From positions 703,066-767,065 of the forward strand of contig NW_013171827.1 in the NCBI RefSeq assembly GCF_000151665.1: 64,000 nt of DNA. Direction: 5' to 3'. The translations under genes and the position numbers were made by a program. The notes beneath the pieces are model-generated. The model was not told the origin of the DNA, ran no database searches, and was given only the letters and a program-made list of their open reading frames with translations. Positions 57,804-64,000 of this stretch are shown piece after piece (positions within the stretch are counted from its first letter, which is position 1; every line of letters starts with the position of its first letter). Source of the stretch: Blastocystis hominis (Eukaryota > Sar > Bigyra > Opalinata > Blastocystidae).

Positions 57804-59612
57804 ATGGTTGAAGAATGTATTGTGTTATCTTCCATGCTAATGAATAGCCTATTTGACTCAAATTCGCTTCACCGAGTATCTGCTGGATAGATATGTGACA
57901 CTTGGCGATTATGAAACCCTGGTCAAGGGTGGAATCAAATACACTGTTCAGCGATTCCAGGGAAAACACAAAAACGAATTTCTATTGTGCTCCGAAACTG
58001 GTGATATGTATCTGTTTGAAAATAACGTACTGAAACAAGAATGGAAGGAGGACGAGAATGGGAAGAAATCGGAGGAGTTTATTCGATACAAGAATGGTCG
58101 AGCCGATTTCAGTCAGCGATTCGAGTATATTTTGGAACAAATGAATAGCAAACGTTTTGTTTACCACAAGAAAGGACTTCGAATGGAAATCTGGTCAGTC
58201 CAAACGGGACAATTGCTGTATCACGGAGGGTACAACGAAAGACAAATGAAAGAAGGCTGGGGCATCGAATACGATGAAGAAAGCGGAAATATGGCTGTGG
58301 AAGGGATGTGGAGCAAAGGAGTATTGAAAGAAGTGATTCGATGTTTCAATGGAGATACGATGACTGAATTGAAGCGAAACGGAGCAGATAGTTTGGATCC
58401 AACGAAACGAATTCCGATCTATGTGGGTGGATTTCGCTATGATGAAGACAATGAACGATTTATTCGTGAAGGGAAAGGATGTCTGATTGATGAAAAGACT
58501 GGAATAGCTACTCGAGAATGTGAATGGAAGGATGGAGTGGAAGTGAGTGGAATGAAACTGACTGATGGATGGTACGATCCAAAATTGAGGTAGGGTTTAT
58601 CAACAGCCATGATTCCTAGACCTGATTCTGTTCCTGCTCCTCTTCGATTCAGCATCACTAGATCTACAAAATGGACCGATGTGAGTTTGCGAGTGACCGA
58701 TTTGACGATTTCATCGAATTGCTGTAACGATTTGAATGCATTGGATCTAAATCGATTCGAGTGGCTACGATCTATCAAAATCGGCGATGATTGTTTTGGA
58801 TCAGTGGAAACATTCAAAATCGATGGATTGAATCGATTGAAAACTATCAAAATTGGAAACAATTCATTTACTCAAGTGAAAAGTACTGACGAGTGGGACT
58901 ACGAAAAGGTCAACAACCAATCGAAATCATTCCACATATTGAATTGTGAATCATTGCAATCCATTCAAATTGGTGAATATAGTTTCAGTGATTATGCTGC
59001 AGACTTTGAATTGAGCAACCTACTACAATTACAATCTATTCAAATTGGCACAATTGGAAGTGGTTGTTCGTTCAATTTCTTTTACAGTTCATTTGTAATT
59101 CGAGGTATTGATATGATATTGAATATTCGAATGATGCATAGATCTTCCAAATCTACAATCCATTACATTAGGTGATTATGCATTCTATGTTCCCTTATCA
59201 ACAATAATTGAAAGTATTGAATGAATTCGAATGAAATGATTGATGTAGATCTTCCATCATTACAATCCATTACACTCGGTTATGTTGCACTTTATGGAAG
59301 TTGGGATGATTCAAGTTCATTGACACTTCGAAGTAATAATGAATTGATTGTAAATGATTTACTTTGTAGATCTTCCAAATCTAACATCAATAACTTCTGT
59401 GGGATTTAGTTTCTGTGAACCTCGTGTAGTGACATTGGCAAGTATTTCTGAATATTGAATATTGATAGTATTTAGATATTCCAAATCTTCAAAATGTCGA
59501 GCTACCTGATTCATTTCGATATGTTCGATCAAAATCAATTTGGAGTATAGTTTGATTGATTTGATTTGATTCATAGATGTTCATCGGAGACTCGCTTATC
59601 GTGTCCACTAAA
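57804..59612 (+). CDS. MORN-repeat + leucine-rich-repeat modular protein (copy D, one LRR unit)
   Basis: Cleanest member of the family. The ATG at 57804 and a 31-nt intron give MVEESYLTQIRFTEYLLDRY. A ~240-residue MORN-like region follows (LLYHGGYNERQMKEGWGIEY; GMWSKGVLKEVIRCFNGDTM; GKGCLIDEKTGIATRECEWK). A 30-nt intron (ending ATTCCTAG, 58619) joins it to the LRR part: LDLNRFEWLRSIKIGDDCFG, KIDGLNRLKTIKIGNNSF, NCESLQSIQIGEYSFSDY. Then come five short exons in fixed order (DLPNLQSITLG, DLPSLQSITLG, DLPNLTSITSVG, DIPNLQNVELP, last exon) with introns of 32-37 nt in phase 1. The stop is TAA 59610-59612. No signal peptide or membrane helix. Large parts are near-identical at DNA level to copy A 39 kb away. 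Function unknown. Confidence 0.82.
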
Positions 59613-59639
59613 TCAAGCATTAAATCTATAATTTTGATT

Positions 59640-59832
59640 TGATTTGATTTGTTCAGTGATTCGTCATTGTTTAGGAACATTTCCATTGATTGATTGATTG
59701 ATTGATTGTTTGTTTCAAACTGATTCTTGATCACAATTCATGATTCTATAATTATCAAAATATCAATCCTGCCTGATTATTATGATGTTCTTCTTTACCA
59801 TTTGAACAATGATACTGAATTATGATTGTTGT

Positions 59833-59865
<33 letters not shown>

Positions 59866-60450
59866 GCGCTAAACAGTTCTAAAAGCATGAACAAATGATT
59901 GAATGATTGAATAAATGATTAATTGAATCGATGACATTTTTGATGCAGAATGAGAGTTCATTGGTTGTGATAAAGGTCTTTGTTGTTTTGTGAATCACTC
60001 CACAGAGAGAGAATCTTTCATTCATTGATTCATTCAATGATTTGTTGGTTGATTCAATCATTCAATCAGCCATCCAAACCAAAGTGAATCAAATATGATT
60101 ATATGATTGAATATAGAATAGAATAGATTGAATGAATGAATGAATAAATGACATCCTTGTTACTGATTTACAGATCATTGGTTGTGAGGAGTGTATTGAG
60201 ATTGTCAATCAATTCTTAGATAAGATATCATTCATTCATTCATTGATTTGATCGTATAATCATTCAAATATCCCATTGCAATTCACATTATTGGTCCACT
60301 TTATACAGATTTAACGATATTTCCTTGTCAACAATCCATCATTCATTCTTATGGTACATAATATACATAATCACAGTATGCACTCAATTCAAATCGATGT
60401 TTGTAGGATTACTCATTCATTCATTCATTCATTCATTCATTCGTTTGTTT
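59640..60450. repeat. Tetranucleotide-rich region (ATTG/CAAT, ATTC/GAAT)
   Basis: Repeated short arrays, including (GATT)n at 59691-59709, (CAAT)n at 59837-59865 and (CATT)n at 60414-60442, within AT-rich DNA. The TGTTTGTT at 59707-59714 overlaps the first array and could serve copy D. Confidence 0.85.
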
Positions 60451-61929
60451 TCATTTCAGTGTTGAATTGCTGAAATCGTATCGAATCCAACTCCAATATC
60501 ACAACCAATCACATTCCCATTCATTTCGATTCTCTCTCATTCACTCTTCATTATCATAATCACGTATTACATCAATAATAAATAACTAATACATATCATT
60601 GAATGGATTAAGATCTTAAGCAATGAATACTATTTCTTCTTTTCTTTTCGTTTTTCCTTTCTTTCATCCATTCATAATACAAACCATTTCCATGCTATGT
60701 AATCTTTGTACATCCAACTCATATTCATTCAATAGATTGTGACCAATTACACAAATCATTCCAGTACTATTCTATTCACATATAGCATACAATCCGTGAT
60801 AATATCTAGGAATCATTCAGTTCCAACCACTATATACCAATCATTGTGCATTCCAACTAACAATAACGGAATTTACTACAAACTCCAATCATTCATTCAT
60901 CGATTCGTTATTCCAGTACTAAGTATCAACAGTATTGTTCCTGCTACTCATAATTAGTTATTTTATGAAAATGGATTTAACAGAATCAAACATTGTGTTA
61001 AACCAATGAAATGACAGAATCGTGTTTGTCTGGATTTTGTTTGTTTTGAAGCAAAACTATGCATGATCTATGTAATTCGTTTCAGGATGTGCTAAAACAG
61101 ATCCCTGTGATATATCATCATTTCAGCTATTGTTCGTCATAATTTGCGAAAATGACTTCATTTCCATTGCTACTTCATACATATGTTATTTTCTACTATT
61201 CTATTACATTCTAGTATTGTTGTTGTTATATTCATATTGGCCATTTCTGATTATTCCATACTTACCTATCTTATTTTCACAGTATTCTATTCCATGGAGT
61301 AGACTAATAAGCCAAAATATACAATCAATCACAAATACACATTATTCTCTCTTCCCATACAGAACAATGATGATGATGATGATGACAAAACATCAACTAT
61401 TCACAATCAATCCTATTGAGAATAACTATTGTGAAGATTCTTGTTTGTTAATACTGCTCATTCCTTCTCTCAGCTTATAACACGAACTAGCAACATTATT
61501 AGTTGTCACATTTAGAATGTGAATTCATTATGGGCTTTGATACAATTCATATCACACAATATGCACCAAAATGAAACAATACACATTTGTTGTTTTTCTA
61601 TTGCAGATATTCATTTTCCAAGTATTGATTCAAAGTATCTCTAGACTATATTATACAGATTAGTCATATATCAAAGGAAATACAACAATACTTGTGGTAA
61701 ATGACTGATTCATCCTTCCTATTTCTATTGATGAGTTCATCCATATTTGATACATGTCACATAACAAAATGATCCTATTATCACTCTAACAAAAAGCTCT
61801 TTCGATCAATAATAATATGATTTATCAACTTGGAACCATTTTAAACCTGAATATTACGACATAACTCTGATTTATAGTAACCGCAAATAATCATGAGAAC
61901 AAGACGAACATAATATTAACCCACAAATG
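60451..61929. other. AT-rich intergenic region
   Basis: About 1.5 kb. TGTTTGTT occurs on the plus strand at 61038-61045 and 61442-61449 without a recognisable gene ahead. A (GAT)n tract lies at about 61367-61385. Confidence 0.45.
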
Positions 61930-62760
61930 TCGAATTGTAAGGCATTTATCAAATTTCAATTCAATGTTCTTCACACTCATCATCTCCCCATCGATTACCA
62001 CATTTCGAGGTACCCCTTTGCTCCAATGTGTATCACATGCTTCTCATCTATCAAGCAATACATCTTGGGGCGAGTCCCACGAACTTAGTGATACAATGTA
62101 TGTTTTATCAATCCTGAAAAGTGGATTCTGTTAGCTTCTTGTTGAAGTTGAGGAACGATGTCAACGAAGGAAACTTGATTTTGTCCACTTCCTGATCGTA
62201 GTTGTTCACAAGTTGCCCATAGAAGTAGCTCGTGTTATCCAGCTATTAATCGAAGGACTTATACATAACGCACATCCTATGAACGATTTTGTATTTGTCA
62301 CTCAGTTGCACGATGAGCAAATATATGTCCTGTCCCAATGACTGAACGTTATCGAATGTGTTATTGAGCGCATTGTAATAGAAATCGTATATGATGTGTC
62401 TGGACATATCCAGAATGACAAACTGGATGAAGAATGGTTTCACCACTTTTTTCACATGTGTATTCAACTTGATACCGATGAGATTATCAGAAAACATGAT
62501 GGTTCCTGAGATCAAGTCATATCCGCGCTTCTAGATGATAGCCTCGCGTTCATTTTATGAGGTAGCAAGCTTCACTTTCATTCGTTTCAATCCTGTCTCC
62601 GCGAACTTGCCAATAACTTGCGCAGCTTCTTCTCCACAGTGGTCTTGGATTTGGCTTGTTTCTCGCTAAGCATGTTCACATATTCGAAGATGAACGGAAT
62701 TTGTTTGAATTGAATGATGTCATGAATGTGCATGACAAACTATCCCTGTTAAAAAAACGA
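61930..62760 (-). pseudogene. Decayed protein-primed family B DNA polymerase (Polinton/virophage-like)
   Basis: Remnant of the polymerase C-terminal half, read on the minus strand from about 62760 down. In order it shows a block corresponding to the region around the conserved '.FGK......' motif (GKFAETGLKRMKVKLAT), then GTIMFSDNLIGIKLNTHV, FVILDMSRHIIYDFYYNAL and, near 62041-62090, a FVGL and MYCLIDEK region followed by a KGV motif. This order is that of pPolB from Polintons, virophages and linear plasmids. It is broken: in-frame stops at about 62529 and 62560, a frame change near 62610, breaks near 62240 and 62070, and a shift at the KGV motif. The position of the catalytic DTDS motif carries unrelated residues. 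It is therefore not a working enzyme. The N-terminal half was not found. Confidence 0.68.
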
Positions 62761-63043
62761 ATAATGAACGAGATACTTGTGATAAGGCATTAGGTCGCAT
62801 GATCATCCTTATTATGCTCCCATTTATCGATATCATTGGAGTAGTTGCAGTCACTGTAACTGTCAATGGTGATAAGTCGATTCAGAACGGACTCTGGTTC
62901 CAATCGAATAATTTGGTATTTCCTGACTCATTCCTACCCATTGCCATATTGCGAACATATATTTATCCCAGATACAATTGCCGTACATTGAGCTGCTTAC
63001 AATCATTTATCGATTGCTGGGAGATATCATTCTCGATTTGGGA

Positions 63044-63739
63044 ATGTACTTCGTCGTATCCGGTAGCAAAAGCTTGTCGTACAAGCGATTCAATTTCTCG
63101 TCGTACTTTGAATCCACGCTTGAGAAGGTTCCAGAAGCGAACTCCGTTGATTTAACCTTCTCGTCCTGTATTGGGTTCAATGTGTTAGTAGGCTTATTCA
63201 TTTATGTATTTCTATTTATCTCTTTTACCCCCAGTTCACGCTTTGATAAAATGATGTACAAGAAAATGGAAAACAACACATGGTCTTCCCTGATACGCAC
63301 TTGGGAGGACGAGAATATCGAACTCGCCGATATCATTATCATCCATACAAAGTATCCGATCAATTCTAATCGTCTATTCGGCTTCAGTGTTCACACTCCG
63401 CAATCGAATGTGAACTGTGGTTTAATATTGCACGACTATGATTGCATCGAGATGACTCTGGATGAAACTCGTCCGCCCATGTTTACCGAGGATAAATGGG
63501 AGTATCTATTGCCTCAATTGAAATCCAATGGTCTGCTCGGTGTGCCTCTAAATGTGTTTTGGAGGAATGATTTACTGCCTCCTCACATTATTGGTGTAAT
63601 GACCGAGAATCGTGTTGTCTATTTCTTCTCCAATTACCATGTAAGCGTGGTCTACAAGGTCGTGAATGATGAATACCCGCCCGAGTTGTCTGATTTGTTC
63701 ATCGATGATGGCGCATGTCTGAAGGGTGTGTATGTTTAA
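63044..63739 (+). CDS. Unknown protein next to the polymerase relic
   Basis: Open frame of about 230 codons, starting MYFVVSGSKSLSYKRFNF (ATG 63044; the frame is open further upstream) and ending CLKGVYV, TAA 63737-63739. It contains a hydrophobic stretch (GFNVLVGLFIYVFLFISF) that may be a membrane helix or a read-through intron (GTTAGTAGG...CCCCCAG would be about 50 nt), then a soluble part with WSSLIRTWEDENIELADIII, HDYDCIEMTLDETRPPMFTE and SNYHVSVVYKVVNDEYPPEL. No family recognised. It is transcribed away from the polymerase relic and could be a cargo gene of the same element or an ordinary host gene. Confidence 0.45.
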   Translation: MYFVVSGSKSLSYKRFNFSSYFESTLEKVPEANSVDLTFSSCIGFNVLVGLFIYVFLFISFTPSSRFDKMMYKKMENNTWSSLIRTWEDENIELADIIIIHTKYPINSNRLFGFSVHTPQSNVNCGLILHDYDCIEMTLDETRPPMFTEDKWEYLLPQLKSNGLLGVPLNVFWRNDLLPPHIIGVMTENRVVYFFSNYHVSVVYKVVNDEYPPELSDLFIDDGACLKGVYV

Positions 63740-63775
63740 CCCTATGAACAAAATCAACCAAAGTAAATTGAATCA

Positions 63776-64000
63776 ATGTCGTACATATTCAGCAGCAATG
63801 GAAACAATTACACGTTCAAGAAACTCGATAACATGCTCATCAACATGCCAGAGAAGGACGGCAAACATGTCATCGTGTGTGAGACAGTGGATGGCGTTCA
63901 TCAATATTCATGGATAACACATTTTGGGTGTTTTGTGAAAGTCAATAATGCCATAATGTTTGAACATACACACACATCCACTCAACCATTCAATAATCAA
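63776..64000 (+). CDS. Unknown protein, 5' part, runs off the window
   Basis: Open from ATG 63776 to the window edge: MSYIFSSNGNNYTFKKLDNM, KHVIVCETVDGVHQYSWITH, then FGCFVKVNNAIMFEHT. The beginning resembles that of the preceding ORF (M[YS]...S...S/NY..K.), so the two may be tandem paralogues. No family recognised. Confidence 0.45.
   Translation, partial: MSYIFSSNGNNYTFKKLDNMLINMPEKDGKHVIVCETVDGVHQYSWITHFGCFVKVNNAIMFEHTHTSTQPFNNQ

Noticed and set aside
58441-58862. 141-codon minus-strand ORF
   Set aside because: Antisense of MORN/LRR copy D, whose exons match copy A on the plus strand.
59640-60450. CRISPR-like or satellite array
   Set aside because: The units are only 4 nt and have no spacers; these are plain microsatellites.
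1-64000. Bacterial or organellar origin
   Set aside because: GT-AG mini-introns in almost every gene, histone H3, Mediator, dynactin and nucleoporin genes show nuclear DNA; no ribosome-binding sites or operons were seen.

Overview
This is eukaryotic nuclear DNA, very probably from a Blastocystis-like stramenopile. Three independent signs support this. First, almost every protein gene is cut by very small GT-AG introns, mostly 28-36 nt (well above one hundred would be predicted across the window), and removing them restores conserved proteins exactly. Second, the 8-mer TGTTTGTT (or TGTTTGTG) lies just after the 3' end of many genes on the coding strand. In at least three genes no stop codon is encoded before it, but cleavage 4 nt upstream of the motif leaves a final T, so that the poly(A) tail would complete TAA. 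This arrangement is known from Blastocystis. Third, genes are packed tens of bases apart on both strands. The species itself was not tested.

Layout. 1-0.3 kb: 5' end of an importin-13/transportin-3-like gene (-). 0.6-14.4 kb: one giant minus-strand gene of about 4,480 codons, combining a run of ubiquitin-like modules, several AAA+ modules and C-terminal VWA domains; a 150-base assembly gap falls inside it. 14.4-18.7 kb: SEC22 R-SNARE (-), tRNA-Gly, a sedlin/TRAPPC2L-like gene, BUD31 and a Nup35/53 nucleoporin (+). 19.3-21.8 kb: a MORN + leucine-rich-repeat (LRR) gene. 22.6-27.8 kb: NF-YB, an unidentified helical protein and a classical dynamin with a PH domain (all -). 28-30 kb: relics of a MORN/LRR gene. 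30.2-36.6 kb: pyruvate dehydrogenase E2 with a targeting peptide, a CHY zinc-finger protein, tRNA-Asp, a CDCA7-type zinc finger, a SHAQKYF Myb protein, a possible SANT-like protein and a small zinc protein. 38.1-40.6 kb: two tandem paralogues of a Pro/Gln-rich membrane protein. 41.1-43.8 kb: a membrane-anchored LRR gene. 44.9-53.9 kb: histone H3, dynamitin (DCTN2), a SAPS-like PP6 regulatory subunit, tRNA-Trp, Enhancer of polycomb and a MED18-like gene. 54.4-56 kb: a GC-rich unidentified gene full of simple repeats. 57.8-59.6 kb: a third intact MORN/LRR gene. 59.6-61.9 kb: tetranucleotide-rich, gene-poor DNA. 61.9-62.8 kb: a decayed protein-primed family B DNA polymerase (Polinton/virophage-like). 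63.0-64 kb: two plus-strand ORFs of unknown function.

Most genes are housekeeping: chromatin and transcription (H3, NF-YB, MED18, EPC, Myb, CDCA7-like), splicing (BUD31), vesicle traffic (SEC22, TRAPP-like, dynamin, dynamitin), nuclear transport (importin, Nup35) and mitochondrial-type metabolism (PDH E2). The unusual content is the giant Ubl-AAA-VWA gene, the modular MORN/LRR family in which each LRR sits on its own phase-1 exon, and the virus-like polymerase relic with its neighbours. Exon joins were worked out by hand from GT-AG signals, reading frame and remembered family patterns; no alignment or transcript data were available.
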